Source: Bosea sp. AS-1
GTDB lineage: Bacteria > Pseudomonadota > Alphaproteobacteria > Rhizobiales > Beijerinckiaceae
NCBI RefSeq assembly: GCF_002220095.1
Contig: NZ_CP022372.1
Coordinates: 654,501-718,500 of the forward strand
Direction of reading: 5' to 3'
DNA length: 64,000 nt
The position numbers and the translations under genes were made by a program. The notes below the pieces were generated by a model that was not told the origin of the DNA, searched no databases, and was given only the letters and a program-made list of their open reading frames with translations. The stretch's first letter is position 1. Each line of letters begins with the position of its first letter. Shown here one piece after another: positions 52,628-61,445 of this stretch.

Positions 52628-53000
52628 ATTTCGCCGCCATTCAGGTCCAAGCCCTGCGTTAACCACGACCGTGCCCCGCGCGCGGCAGCGGACGGCTGCC
52701 CGCGCCAACCTTTGATTCGGCGTGTTTTTTGTGCTATACACAAGCTCAGTCGAATTCGTTCCGCATGCCCCCTGCGAGGTTCCCACAAACGGGGCGTCCC
52801 CAAAGATGACGAACAACACGAGACCCGGCGGCCATTTCGTCGGGGGGCGTTGTTCGCGTTCGTGGGCGAGATGAACCAATCGACTGAGGGAGCGTGAAGC
52901 GCCGCGTCAATGCGTCGCGTCAGGCAGTGTCTCCGGCCATCCGGACGGGGACGGATCATCGCGCGCCCGCTACGGCGGGCCGGTCAGGAGTCGTAACGGC
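52628..53000 (+). other. Long carD leader and promoter region, no gene seen
   Basis: A 373-bp gap between fdxA and carD. It contains a strong promoter at 52712-52740 and about 260 nt of leader before the carD start. I see inverted words but no convincing protein frame; a possible short frame beginning at the ATG at 52871 lacks a good ribosome site. Confidence 0.55.
52712..52740 (+). promoter_or_regulatory. Sigma-70 promoter upstream of carD
   Basis: TTGATT at 52712-52717 and TATACA at 52735-52740 are separated by exactly 17 bp, with an extended -10 TGC just before the second box. It is the best consensus-like promoter in the window and lies about 260 bp upstream of carD. Confidence 0.72.
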
Positions 53001-53600
53001 ATGTCCACTGTGAAGAAAGCTGCTGTGCGCCAGGGTTTCAAGACGGGCGAGTACGTCGTCTATCCGTCCCATGGCGTCGGACAGATCACGGCGATCGAGG
53101 AGCAGGAAGTCGCGGGCTTCAAACTCGAACTGTTCGTGGTCTCTTTCTCCAAGGACAAGATGACGCTTCGCGTCCCCACCGCCAAGGCCGCCAGCGTCGG
53201 GCTGCGCAAGCTCGCCGATGCCGAGGCCGTCACCAAGGCGCTGACCACGCTCACCGGCCGCGCCCGCATCAAGCGCACCATGTGGTCGCGCCGCGCGCAG
53301 GAATACGAAGCCAAGATCAATTCGGGCGATCTCGTCGCCATCGCCGAGGTGGTGCGCGATCTCTACCGCTCCGAGGCCCAGCCCGAGCAGTCCTATTCCG
53401 AGCGCCAGCTCTATGAGGCGGCTCTCGACCGCATGGTCCGCGAGATTGCCGTCGTCGACGACGAGACCGAGATCGAGGCGCTCAAGAAGATCGAAGGGCA
53501 GCTCGCCAAGTCGCCGCGCCGCGCCGGCAAGGCCGAAGCGGCCGATGCCGATGCTGATCTCGAAAGCGACAACGACGATCTGCAGGAAGAGGCGGCCTGA
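53001..53600 (+). CDS. carD: CarD family transcriptional regulator
   Basis: A 199-residue RNA-polymerase-binding factor. The N-terminal CarD/TRCF-RID Tudor-like domain (about 9-70) contains GFKTGEYVVYPSHGVGQITA and LELFVVSFSKDKMTLRVPTA. The helical C-terminal DNA-contact domain contains MWSRRAQEYEAKINSGDLVA. A 30-residue acidic tail rich in Ala and Asp ends the protein. CarD stabilises open complexes at rRNA and other promoters and affects the stringent response. A strong terminator follows. Confidence 0.96.
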   Translation: MSTVKKAAVRQGFKTGEYVVYPSHGVGQITAIEEQEVAGFKLELFVVSFSKDKMTLRVPTAKAASVGLRKLADAEAVTKALTTLTGRARIKRTMWSRRAQEYEAKINSGDLVAIAEVVRDLYRSEAQPEQSYSERQLYEAALDRMVREIAVVDDETEIEALKKIEGQLAKSPRRAGKAEAADADADLESDNDDLQEEAA

Positions 53601-53628
53601 GGCCTCCCTCCTTCCACGAGGAATCAAG

Positions 53629-53656
53629 AACCCGGCGGGCGACCGCCGGGTTTTTT
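53629..53656 (+). terminator. Rho-independent terminator after carD
   Basis: A perfect stem AACCCGGCGG / CCGCCGGGTT with a GCGA loop, followed by six Ts. Confidence 0.95.
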
Positions 53657-53708
53657 GTTGGTTTGGAAGCTGGCCAGTTGCTGGCGGTGACGGTCTTGTC
53701 GGCCAGGG

Positions 53709-55190
53709 CTACTCGCCGACGACCTTGTAGCGCTGGCCGGGCGCGAGGGCGGCGCCGCGGTCCAGTCCGTTCAGGAGCTGGAAGAGTTCGGCCGGCCGGT
53801 CCTGTTCGGGCATCCGCTCGGCCATGCTGGTCACGGTGTCGCCGGCCGCTGCGCTGACGATGCGGATGCGCAGGGGCTTGGCCGCCTGCGCCTCGGCCGG
53901 CGTCAGCACCCTGAAGCTGTCGACGATGCTGCGCATCTGCCGCTCGGGGTCGTTGGCGCCGCGCGCGGCCAGGATGAAGCGATAGACCCGGTCGCCGAAC
54001 TGCACGGCCGCCAGCCGGAAGATCCAGTCCGAACCCTTGCCATGGGCGGTGACTGAAGGCTGCCCACCGATTTCGGCCTTCTCGATGCCGGTCGTCTCGA
54101 TGCCCTCGATCCAGCCGGCCGCGACATAGGATTCGAGCGTCTGGTCGGCTTTCAGCTTCACCGAGTCGAAGCGCAGAGCCTGCGCACCATTGGCGCTGAC
54201 GCCGATGACCATGTCCTGCGCCGCTTCGAGGCTGAAGCCATCGGGCGCTGTGAAGGCGATGCGCAACGAGGTGTTCACATAGCGCCGTCCGCGCACGACG
54301 CCGTCGCGCGGGTCGTCGCCATAGGCGAGGCCGTCGATGGCGCCGAGCCAGCGCCCGGCATCGTGCTCGCCGAGGCCTGGTGCTGCGATCTGGCGGGCAG
54401 CGGCTGTGACGGCGGCGATGCGCTCCGGCGTCTGCGGGTGGGTGGCGAGCATGTCGAGGCGCTTGTCCTCGGCGCTTTGCTGCCCGCTGCTGCGGAACGC
54501 GGTGTTGCGGCCGAGTGTCGCCAGGAAGCGGCTGGCGCCATAGGGGTCGTAACCGGCCCGCGCCAGGCTGGTGACGCTGATGCGGTCGGCCTCGAGCTCC
54601 TGCTGGCGCGAGAAGCGGGCGAGCGAGAGCTTCGAGCCGGCCATCACGGCGGCGCCCTGGGTCGGGTCCTTCAGCACCTGGGACGCAACCTGGCTGACCA
54701 GGGCCGATTCAGCCTCCTTCTCGGCGCGCTGCACCGCATGCTGGGCGGTGACGTGGCCGATTTCATGGGCGAGGACGGAGGCGATCTCGGAGGTGTCGTT
54801 AGCCAGCGCCAGCAGCCCGCGCGTAACGTAGAGCCGGCCGTTCGGCAGGGCGAAGGCGTTGACCGCCGGCGAGTTCAGGATGGTGATCTCGTAGCTGCCG
54901 ATCTGGCCTTCGCTCGCTTTGGCCAGGCGCTGCACGATGTCGTCGAGCGCGGCGCGGGTCTGGGGCGCACGATACTCGCCCCCGAAGGCCGCGAGCAGCC
55001 GCTGATGCTCCTGGTCGGAGGCACGCTGCACGGTACTGATGCGCGGGGCGATCTCGCCGCTCCTGGCGGCCTCGCCCGGCAGCACCGCCGTCTGGTCGCC
55101 CAGGCAGCCGGCAAGCAGCAGCGCCGGCAGAGCCAACGCGGCCAGCCGCCTCCCTTGTCGCGCGATCCGTGTAGGCCTGGCTTCCCGCAT
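53709..55190 (-). CDS. M48 family zinc metalloprotease, lipoprotein
   Basis: A 493-residue protein. The signal peptide ends in a lipobox (ALLLAGC), so it should be an envelope lipoprotein. The M48 domain (about 60-270) has ALPNGRLYVTRGLLAL and the active site VLAHEIGHVTAQHA, with the third ligand Glu in RQQELEADRISV. A second half of unknown fold follows, ending in a LysM-like segment (IRIVSAAAGDTVTSMAERMP, AALAPGQRYKVV). It resembles BepA/LoiP-type proteases that clear misassembled outer-membrane proteins, with an added C-terminal module. Confidence 0.92.
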   Translation of the reverse strand: MREARPTRIARQGRRLAALALPALLLAGCLGDQTAVLPGEAARSGEIAPRISTVQRASDQEHQRLLAAFGGEYRAPQTRAALDDIVQRLAKASEGQIGSYEITILNSPAVNAFALPNGRLYVTRGLLALANDTSEIASVLAHEIGHVTAQHAVQRAEKEAESALVSQVASQVLKDPTQGAAVMAGSKLSLARFSRQQELEADRISVTSLARAGYDPYGASRFLATLGRNTAFRSSGQQSAEDKRLDMLATHPQTPERIAAVTAAARQIAAPGLGEHDAGRWLGAIDGLAYGDDPRDGVVRGRRYVNTSLRIAFTAPDGFSLEAAQDMVIGVSANGAQALRFDSVKLKADQTLESYVAAGWIEGIETTGIEKAEIGGQPSVTAHGKGSDWIFRLAAVQFGDRVYRFILAARGANDPERQMRSIVDSFRVLTPAEAQAAKPLRIRIVSAAAGDTVTSMAERMPEQDRPAELFQLLNGLDRGAALAPGQRYKVVGE

Positions 55191-55193
55191 CCG

Positions 55194-55958
55194 TCAGTCG
55201 ATCAGTTCCAGAGCGGCGCGTGAGGTGACCTCGAGCAGCAGGCCGTTGCGGCCCCCGAGCACGCCGTAGGCGCGCAAGCGTTTACCGCTCAGCCCGGCTG
55301 CGGTCCAGCCCGCATCCTTCAGTTCTCGCCAGAGCTTGCTCGACACGACGATGGAAGCCGCCTCCGCCGGCCGGCGCGAAAAGTTCAGATAGGTCCGCTG
55401 CGAGCGCTCGCCGACGGATGCGATCCGGCCTTCCAGCATGACGTATCGCCCCTCCTGCCCCTTCACGGCGGCGAGATCATGGCCGTCAACCGCCGAGGTG
55501 GGCAAAAGTTGCGGGGTCAAGGTGAACTTTGCCTGAACGGCGGGCGCATCGGAGCCGCATGCCGTCGCCTCGGGCATGGGCAGGGCGGCTCCGCTCGCCT
55601 GCAGCAACGCTGCGACATCCTGGTCGGCGCCGGCTGGCGCGGCCGCGTCGAAGAGACGGGCGGGCCAGCGCCCCCAGCGGTCCTTCTCGCCGGCAGGGGC
55701 GATCAGGAGATCGCGGCCCACGAAGGTCGTGAGGCCCGCCCGGAAGCGCGCTTCCTCGGCTGCATCCTGCCGGGGTGCCAGACCGACCAGCCGCAGAACG
55801 CGACCGTCGGTCAGAAGCGGATCTCCCGCGGCATCGAAGCCGGAGAGCCGGACGGCAATCGGCTCTGGCGCCTCGTCGCGGCACGGCTCCGCCGCGCGTG
55901 CCGCCGGCAACGGCATGACCAGAACCGACAGGGCGAGAAGAAGAGGCTTCACCGTCAT
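55194..55958 (-). CDS. Exported thermonuclease-like (SNase-fold) protein
   Basis: A 254-residue protein with a signal peptide (LLLALSVLVMPLPAARAAEP). The N-terminal half has SNase-like strands (RVLRLVGLAPRQD, then FVGRDLLIAPAGEKDRWGRW). The C-terminal half looks like an OB-fold domain (GRYVMLEGRIASVGERSQRT). Not all nuclease catalytic residues can be seen, so enzymatic activity is unsure. It lies three bases upstream of the M48 protease gene on the same strand, so the two are probably one unit. Confidence 0.72.
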   Translation of the reverse strand: MTVKPLLLALSVLVMPLPAARAAEPCRDEAPEPIAVRLSGFDAAGDPLLTDGRVLRLVGLAPRQDAAEEARFRAGLTTFVGRDLLIAPAGEKDRWGRWPARLFDAAAPAGADQDVAALLQASGAALPMPEATACGSDAPAVQAKFTLTPQLLPTSAVDGHDLAAVKGQEGRYVMLEGRIASVGERSQRTYLNFSRRPAEAASIVVSSKLWRELKDAGWTAAGLSGKRLRAYGVLGGRNGLLLEVTSRAALELID

Positions 55959-55986
55959 CGCGATTATGCTACAGGAAGTGCCGCGC

Positions 55987-56063
<77 letters not shown>

Positions 56064-56148
56064 TTCTCCCAGTTTCAGTCCCGCGAGCCTCCGTGGAAAC
56101 GTGACGGCCCATGCTAGGCGTCGCGCAACCGGCAAGCTATGCAGGGAC

Positions 56149-56742
56149 ATGGATATCGGAACGCCTCAAGAGCTTTTCGGCCATGTCCGCATCGTCATGG
56201 GCATGGTGGTCGGCCTCGGGATCACGCGCACCCTTACGGGCGTGGCGAGTTTCATCCAGCATCCCGGCCGGTATCGCGTCTCGCTGCTGCACATGCTCTG
56301 GGTCAGTTCGATCCTGCTTGAGCTGGTGCTGTTCTGGTGGTGGGAATTCGCACTGTCGCGGATGCCGGTCTGGAGCTTCGAGGTCTTTCTCTTCCTGATC
56401 GGCTACGCGGTCGTGCTCTATCTGCTCGCGGCGCTGCTGTTCCCGGACAACATCTCGGAATATGCCGGCTACGAGGATTTTTTCATCAAGCGGCGGCGCT
56501 GGTTCTTCGGCCTGCTCGCCATCGCCTTCGTACTCGACGTCGTCGATACGTTGATCAAAGGCGCGGAGCACTGGGACCGGCTCAGCGGCGACTACCTCCT
56601 GCAGGTGCCGCTCGGGCTCGCCTTCTGCCTGATCGGCAGCATCTGGGCGGATCGCCGGCTGCAGATCGGGATCGCGCTCGGTCACATCGCCTATCAGTTC
56701 TACTGGGTGGCGCGCATCCTCGCGGCGATGCATGGCGGATAG
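56149..56742 (+). CDS. Hypothetical inner-membrane protein, about five helices
   Basis: A 197-residue protein not assigned to a family. Hydrophobic segments lie at about 12-30 (VRIVMGMVVGLGITRTLTGV), 46-66 (LHMLWVSSILLELVLFWWWE), 74-95 (FEVFLFLIGYAVVLYLLAAL), 114-133 (WFFGLLAIAFVLDVVDTLIK) and 150-185. The ATG at 56149 is preceded by CAGGG; the frame is open from 56101, but the extra residues are not conserved-looking. No functional residues stand out. Confidence 0.75.
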   Translation: MDIGTPQELFGHVRIVMGMVVGLGITRTLTGVASFIQHPGRYRVSLLHMLWVSSILLELVLFWWWEFALSRMPVWSFEVFLFLIGYAVVLYLLAALLFPDNISEYAGYEDFFIKRRRWFFGLLAIAFVLDVVDTLIKGAEHWDRLSGDYLLQVPLGLAFCLIGSIWADRRLQIGIALGHIAYQFYWVARILAAMHGG

Positions 56743-56756
56743 GAGCGGGGCGGCTT

Positions 56757-57425
56757 TCAGTTCCCGGTCTCGTCCAGTGCCATCTGCCAGAAGGCGGCTT
56801 CCAGCCGGGAAGCCTTGGCGAAGAGGGCGGTAAGCTCGGTGAAGCGGCGTTCAGTCATCGCGCGGGCGGCGAGGTCGTCGAGATGGCGACGGGCATCGGC
56901 GGCGACCTGCTGATAGGCCTCGCCGGCATATTCGCCGATCCAGTCGCGATAGGGATGGGCGGTCAGCGCATCGACGCCGTTCGGCGCCAGATTGCGGCCG
57001 ATCTCGGCATAGCCGATAACGCACGGTGCGAGGGCGACATGCAGGTCGAGCAGGTCGCCCGCCATCCCGCAGTCCAGGACGAAACGGGTATAGGCGACCG
57101 TCGCCTGATGCTCCGGCGCGCTTTCGATCGCTTGGGGCGGCAGGCCCCAGCGGCCGCAGAGGCGGACGTGCAGGTCCATTTCGAGGTCGAGAATGGCGGA
57201 AAGCCCGGCCTTGGCCGCGCGCATGTCTGCGAGGCTGCGACCCTTGTAGATCGCCAGAGCATAGGCGCGGGCGAACTGGATCAGGAAGAGGTAGTCCTGC
57301 ACGAGGTAATAGCGGAAGGCGTCCTGCGGCAGGGTGCCGGTGCCCATGCGGCGGACGAAATCGTGGTCGACGTAGGATTGCCAGTCGCTGCTGGCAGCCG
57401 CCTTCAACCGTGCGAAGAGATCCAT
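56757..57425 (-). CDS. tenA: TenA family thiaminase II (Cys type)
   Basis: A 222-residue all-helical TenA protein. Expected active-site features are YLVQDYLFLIQFARAYALAI with the Asp, Cys in LAPCVIGYAEIG, and the C-terminal Glu in EAAFWQMA. Cys-type TenA hydrolyses aminopyrimidine thiamine breakdown products so that the pyrimidine can be salvaged. The ATG at 57425 is preceded by GAGGAC six bases away; an ATG at 57437 lacks a ribosome site. It is coupled to the paralogue upstream. No other thiamine gene is near. Confidence 0.9.
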   Translation of the reverse strand: MDLFARLKAAASSDWQSYVDHDFVRRMGTGTLPQDAFRYYLVQDYLFLIQFARAYALAIYKGRSLADMRAAKAGLSAILDLEMDLHVRLCGRWGLPPQAIESAPEHQATVAYTRFVLDCGMAGDLLDLHVALAPCVIGYAEIGRNLAPNGVDALTAHPYRDWIGEYAGEAYQQVAADARRHLDDLAARAMTERRFTELTALFAKASRLEAAFWQMALDETGN

Positions 57426-57426
57426 C

Positions 57427-58071
57427 TCAGTCCTCATAGGCGGAATCGAAGAAGGCGCGCTCCAGCGTGACGGCGCGCAGGAAGAAATCGCGGCTCAAGG
57501 CCTCTTCCGCCGGACCGACGCGGTCGAGTTCGGCGCGTAGGAAGGCGACGAAGTCACGGAAATCCGGATTGTCGTGCAAGGTGATCCATTCGGCGTGGAC
57601 GAAGCTCCGTGGCAGCGGCGCCGCAGCCTTCATCGCCCAGTCGAGGTAAAGCCATTCCGCTACGTTGAGGACGGCGAGCGTCGCAGCATAGGAACGGGTC
57701 GCAGCGGCCTCCCGCATGATCGCCTTGAAGCCGGCGGTGGCCTGCGTGTCCGGGCGCTGCTCGCGCTCGGCCGGCGTCACGCCGAGCGCCTCGAAGGCGC
57801 GCAGGAAATAGGTGTTCTCCTCGCCTGAGACCATGCCGATGAAGCGGCCGAGGCGCAGGCGGGCCTCAAAGCTGTCGGCCGTGGCGACGGCCGCGCCGAG
57901 CAGGGTCAGGAAGGCATCGAGGAAGCGGTGGTCCTGAATCAGGTAACGCGCCATCGCGGCGTCCGGAACCGTACCGGCGAGAAGCTCCCGGACGAAGCGA
58001 TGGCCTGTCGCCTGCGACCAGACAGGCTCGCTCGCCTGCCGCAGAAGCTCGGTGAAACGCTCGCTCATCAT
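57427..58071 (-). CDS. TenA family protein (Cys-less type)
   Basis: A 214-residue TenA-fold paralogue of its neighbour. It keeps the Asp region (YLIQDHRFLDAFLTLLGAAV) and the terminal Glu (LERAFFDSAYED), but the catalytic Cys position reads LNVAEWLYLDWA, as in the TenA_E branch. Cys-less TenA proteins can still act on thiamine-related amidopyrimidines in other organisms, so a different step in the same salvage pathway is plausible. GGAG precedes the ATG pair at 58071/58068. The stop is one base before the start of the Cys-type gene. Confidence 0.86.
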   Translation of the reverse strand: MMSERFTELLRQASEPVWSQATGHRFVRELLAGTVPDAAMARYLIQDHRFLDAFLTLLGAAVATADSFEARLRLGRFIGMVSGEENTYFLRAFEALGVTPAEREQRPDTQATAGFKAIMREAAATRSYAATLAVLNVAEWLYLDWAMKAAAPLPRSFVHAEWITLHDNPDFRDFVAFLRAELDRVGPAEEALSRDFFLRAVTLERAFFDSAYED

Positions 58072-58223
58072 CTCGTCTCCGGAAGGGGCGCGATGCCGAG
58101 GCACGCCCGAATCCGCGGCAATCTAGGCTTGCCGGCGATCACGCTCAACCCTTTGCCCTGTCTAGGAAATTGGAACAATTCGAGGGTTGCGGCATGGCGC
58201 GAGCCTGTGCCCGCCTTTGCCGA

Positions 58224-58733
58224 TCAGGCCTTCGCGAAGGGGGCGAAACGGCGGGCGACCTCGTAGTAGACGCCCTGCTTGAACGGGATGATCAGTTTGG
58301 GCGTCTCGGCGAGCGGCGCCCAGCGCCAGGCGTCGAACTCGGCCTTGTGGCCGCCGGCGGGGGTGAGGATGTCGATCTCCGCCTCCGTGCCGGTGAAGCG
58401 GAAGGCGAACCAGCGCTGCGCCTGTCCGCGCCAGCGACCCTTCCAGGCTTCCTGGCCGATGTCGCGTGGCAGATCGTAGGTCAGCCAGCCCGGCGCCTCG
58501 GCCAACAGCTCGATGGAAGTGATGTTGGTCTCTTCCTGCAATTCGCGCCGGGCGGCTTCGAGCGGCGTTTCGCCCTTGTCGATACCGCCCTGCGGCATCT
58601 GCCAGGCGTGTCCGGGAGCGACGTGCTCGCGCTTGGTCTTGTCGGCGCGGCGGCCGACGAAGACCAGACCTTCGGCATTGAACAGGGCAAGCCCCACGCA
58701 GGGGCGATAGCCTTCCGGGGCAGTGTCGGTCAT
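58224..58733 (-). CDS. rppH: RNA pyrophosphohydrolase (Nudix)
   Basis: A 169-residue Nudix enzyme. The Nudix box spans [20 protein letters not shown], and the RppH pattern [21 protein letters not shown] and WFAFRFTG is present. It removes pyrophosphate from the 5' end of mRNA and starts decay. The ATG at 58733 overlaps the stop of the deacetylase gene (ATGA). The preceding open frame is inside the upstream gene and is discarded. Confidence 0.94.
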   Translation of the reverse strand: MTDTAPEGYRPCVGLALFNAEGLVFVGRRADKTKREHVAPGHAWQMPQGGIDKGETPLEAARRELQEETNITSIELLAEAPGWLTYDLPRDIGQEAWKGRWRGQAQRWFAFRFTGTEAEIDILTPAGGHKAEFDAWRWAPLAETPKLIIPFKQGVYYEVARRFAPFAKA

Positions 58734-59944
58734 CGCAAGGATCCGGTGGAGAGCGATCCGGTCGTTTTCGGATTGCGGAAGCCGCGTGCGGCGCTGACGG
58801 GCACGATCGCGATCTTCTTGGCTTCCAGCGACTGCGCCCATTTGGAAATCCGCTCGATCGAGACCGGCAGGGCGGTCGCCGCGGCGACGACGATGCCCTG
58901 GTCGCGCGCCATCGCCTCGAGCCCGGCGAGTTCCTTATCGATCGCGTCCGGGCGAGTCACCGTATCGATGGTCCGGTCGACCTTGAGTGCCGGAATCTGG
59001 GCGCGGTTGGCCGCTGTCGCGAGCTGGCTGCGGGCGGAGGAGCCATCGTCGACGACCATCAGCCCGCGGCCGGCGAGATCGCGCAGGATCGGTGACAGCG
59101 CGCCTTCATCCGCAGTCAGGCGGCCGCCGAGAAAGTTGACGATGCCGACATACCCAGTGAAGCGGCCGAGCGACCAATGCAGTCGGTCGATGTTGTCGGA
59201 TCCCTTGGGACCGGTCAGCAGCGTGTGCGGGCCGGGGTCGTTGTCGGGATAGTCGAAGGGCTCCATCGGGAGCTGCAGGAAAACTTCGTGACCCTCGCCG
59301 CGGGCGCGCTGGACCGTGCGTTCCAGCTCGGTGCCATAGGGTGCGAAGGCGAGGGAAACCTGGGGCGGCAGCTTGGCGATCGCGTCGGAGGTGCCGCTCT
59401 GGCTGATGCCGAGGCCCCCGACGATCAGGGCGATGCGCCCCGCCGGCTTGGTCGTGGGCTCAGGACCGAGGGGGCGGGCGTAGATCCGGGCCGGGGTGGC
59501 GCCGTCAGGCCCGGTCTTCGGCAGCAGCCCGTAACGGGTGCGTTCGACGAGGCGGTTGTCGGGCGCGGATGCGAGCTTGATCGCGCCGGCCTCGTCGGGA
59601 ACGGTGATGACGATGGCGCCCGGCGCGTCCGAATCCGGCCGATAGACGACGACGCCCGCATCGCTCTCGAGCTGCGCGGCGCTGGCGGGGCCGTGCGGCT
59701 TCGCCTCAGGGCCGCTGGAGACGGCGACGGGCGGGGCAGCGCGTTTCTCGATCGTAGCCACGGCCATGGGTTCGCCGCCGTCGGGAGCACGATGCAGGGC
59801 CGCAATGAGTCCGAGACCGAGGATGACGAGGCCGACGCCGCCGGCGGTGGCGGTCGCGAGCCAGCGGCCCCACGGCTTGTCCGCAGGCGCAGGCTTGTCC
59901 CGACCGAGCGGTCGGTCGAGATCCGTGAGCGGCGTTCCGGCCAA
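58730..59944 (-). CDS. Divergent polysaccharide deacetylase (YibQ/DUF610 family)
   Basis: A 404-residue protein. It has a cytoplasmic N-terminus, one membrane anchor at about 27-49 ([20 protein letters not shown]), a Pro/Ala-rich linker and a polysaccharide-deacetylase-2 domain from about 165 to 395. Domain features are [56 protein letters not shown] and [17 protein letters not shown]. It probably acts in the periplasm on peptidoglycan or a related glycan. It is coupled to rppH downstream; the ctpA gene upstream is separated by 112 bp. Confidence 0.9.
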   Translation of the reverse strand: MAGTPLTDLDRPLGRDKPAPADKPWGRWLATATAGGVGLVILGLGLIAALHRAPDGGEPMAVATIEKRAAPPVAVSSGPEAKPHGPASAAQLESDAGVVVYRPDSDAPGAIVITVPDEAGAIKLASAPDNRLVERTRYGLLPKTGPDGATPARIYARPLGPEPTTKPAGRIALIVGGLGISQSGTSDAIAKLPPQVSLAFAPYGTELERTVQRARGEGHEVFLQLPMEPFDYPDNDPGPHTLLTGPKGSDNIDRLHWSLGRFTGYVGIVNFLGGRLTADEGALSPILRDLAGRGLMVVDDGSSARSQLATAANRAQIPALKVDRTIDTVTRPDAIDKELAGLEAMARDQGIVVAAATALPVSIERISKWAQSLEAKKIAIVPVSAARGFRNPKTTGSLSTGSLR

Positions 59945-60056
59945 AGGTCAGCCGTCCTCGAAGGTTGCGACGCGGGCCCGAATCAGCGGCCCGCGCGCTA
60001 GTCTTGTCGTGTAAGCCGCCCGCCGTCGAGCCCCGAGGCTGGCTCGGGGCTGCCGA

Positions 60057-61445
60057 TCAGGGCTTGGGTGCCTCGGGCGCGGCCGGCGTCGCGGGGGCGA
60101 CCGGAGCCGGAGCGGGCGCTTCGGCCGGCTTTTCCGCCGGCTTCGCAGCGGCGGCATCCTTCTTCACGCCGTGGAGCAGGTCGATCGCGGCAATGAGCTG
60201 CGTGTCCTTCTTCGGGTCGTTCGGGACATAGGAGCTCGAGCCGGACTGCTCCTCGCCTTCACCGGCCTTGAGATGGCCCTTCAGCGCGGCTTCGCCCTTG
60301 TTGTCGACGATCTTGTCCTTGAGCTCCTGCGGGATGTCCTGCACGACCTCGATGTCCGGCGTGATGCCCTTGGCCTGGATCGAGTTGCCCGACGGGGTGT
60401 AGTAGCGCGCCGTGGTCAGCCGCAGGCCGCCGTTGGAGCCCAGCGGGATCACGGTCTGCACCGAGCCCTTGCCGAAGGAGCGCGTGCCGATGATGGTCGC
60501 GCGCTTGTGGTCCTGCAGGGCGCCGGAGACGATCTCGGCGGCCGATGCGGTGGAGCCGTTGATCAGCACGACGACCGGCTTGCCCTTGGTGAGGTCACCC
60601 GACTTGGCGTTGAAGACCTGCGTCTCCTCGGCGTTGCGGCCGCGGGTCGAGACAATCTTGCCGCGCTCCAGGAAGGCGTCGGAGACCAGCACCGACTGGT
60701 CGAGGCGTCCGCCGCGGTTATTGCGCAGGTCGATGATGTAGCCCTTGAGCTTGTCGGCGCCGATCTCGCTCGTGGTCTTCTCGATCGCCTTGCGCAGGCC
60801 GTCATAGGTCTGCTCGGAGAAGGTGCCGATACGGATATAACCGATATCGCCCTCGACGCGATCCTCGACCGCCGGCACGACGATGGTCTGGCGAGTCAGG
60901 GTGAAGTCCAGCGGCTCCGGCTTGCCGGGGCGCTCGACCTTCAGCGTCACCTGGGTATTGATCAGGCCGCGCATCTTGTCGACCGCCTGGGTGAGGGAGA
61001 GGCCCTTGACCTCCTGCCCGTCGATCTGGCGGATGATGTCGTTGGCGAGGATGCCGGCCTTGGAGGCGGGCGTGTCCTTGATCGGCTTGGCGACCTTGAG
61101 GACGCCGTCCTCCATCGTCACCTCGATGCCGAGCCCGCCGAACTGGCCGCGCATGTCGGTGTCCATCTCGCGGAAGGACTTCGCGTCGAGATAGGAGGAG
61201 TGCGGGTCGAGCGAGGAGACCATGCCGTTGATGGCGGCCTCGATCAGCTTCTGCTCGTCCGGCTTGTCGACGTAATCGGTGCGGATCTTCTCGAAGATGT
61301 CACCGAACAGGTTCAGGCTGCGATACACCTCGGCCGAGGCGGCGACGGCGCTGGTCGAGCTCAGGAGCTGTGTCTGGGTAGCCAGTCCGGTCAGGCCTGC
61401 GCCCATGATGGCGCCGGCGAGAACGAGAGAAACCTTGCGCATCAT
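60057..61445 (-). CDS. ctpA: Carboxy-terminal processing protease (S41 family)
   Basis: A 462-residue protease. The signal or anchor is [24 protein letters not shown] domain (about 90-175: FGGLGIEVTMEDGVLKVAKP) precedes the S41 core. The catalytic Ser is in NGSTASAAEIVSGALQDH and the Lys in TRSFGKGSVQTVIPLG. A Pro/Ala-rich tail ends the protein. It trims periplasmic and cell-wall-hydrolase substrates. The ATG at 61445 overlaps the stop of the EnvC-like gene, so the two are translationally coupled, which suggests that EnvC activity and CtpA proteolysis are linked. Confidence 0.95.
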   Translation of the reverse strand: MMRKVSLVLAGAIMGAGLTGLATQTQLLSSTSAVAASAEVYRSLNLFGDIFEKIRTDYVDKPDEQKLIEAAINGMVSSLDPHSSYLDAKSFREMDTDMRGQFGGLGIEVTMEDGVLKVAKPIKDTPASKAGILANDIIRQIDGQEVKGLSLTQAVDKMRGLINTQVTLKVERPGKPEPLDFTLTRQTIVVPAVEDRVEGDIGYIRIGTFSEQTYDGLRKAIEKTTSEIGADKLKGYIIDLRNNRGGRLDQSVLVSDAFLERGKIVSTRGRNAEETQVFNAKSGDLTKGKPVVVLINGSTASAAEIVSGALQDHKRATIIGTRSFGKGSVQTVIPLGSNGGLRLTTARYYTPSGNSIQAKGITPDIEVVQDIPQELKDKIVDNKGEAALKGHLKAGEGEEQSGSSSYVPNDPKKDTQLIAAIDLLHGVKKDAAAAKPAEKPAEAPAPAPVAPATPAAPEAPKP

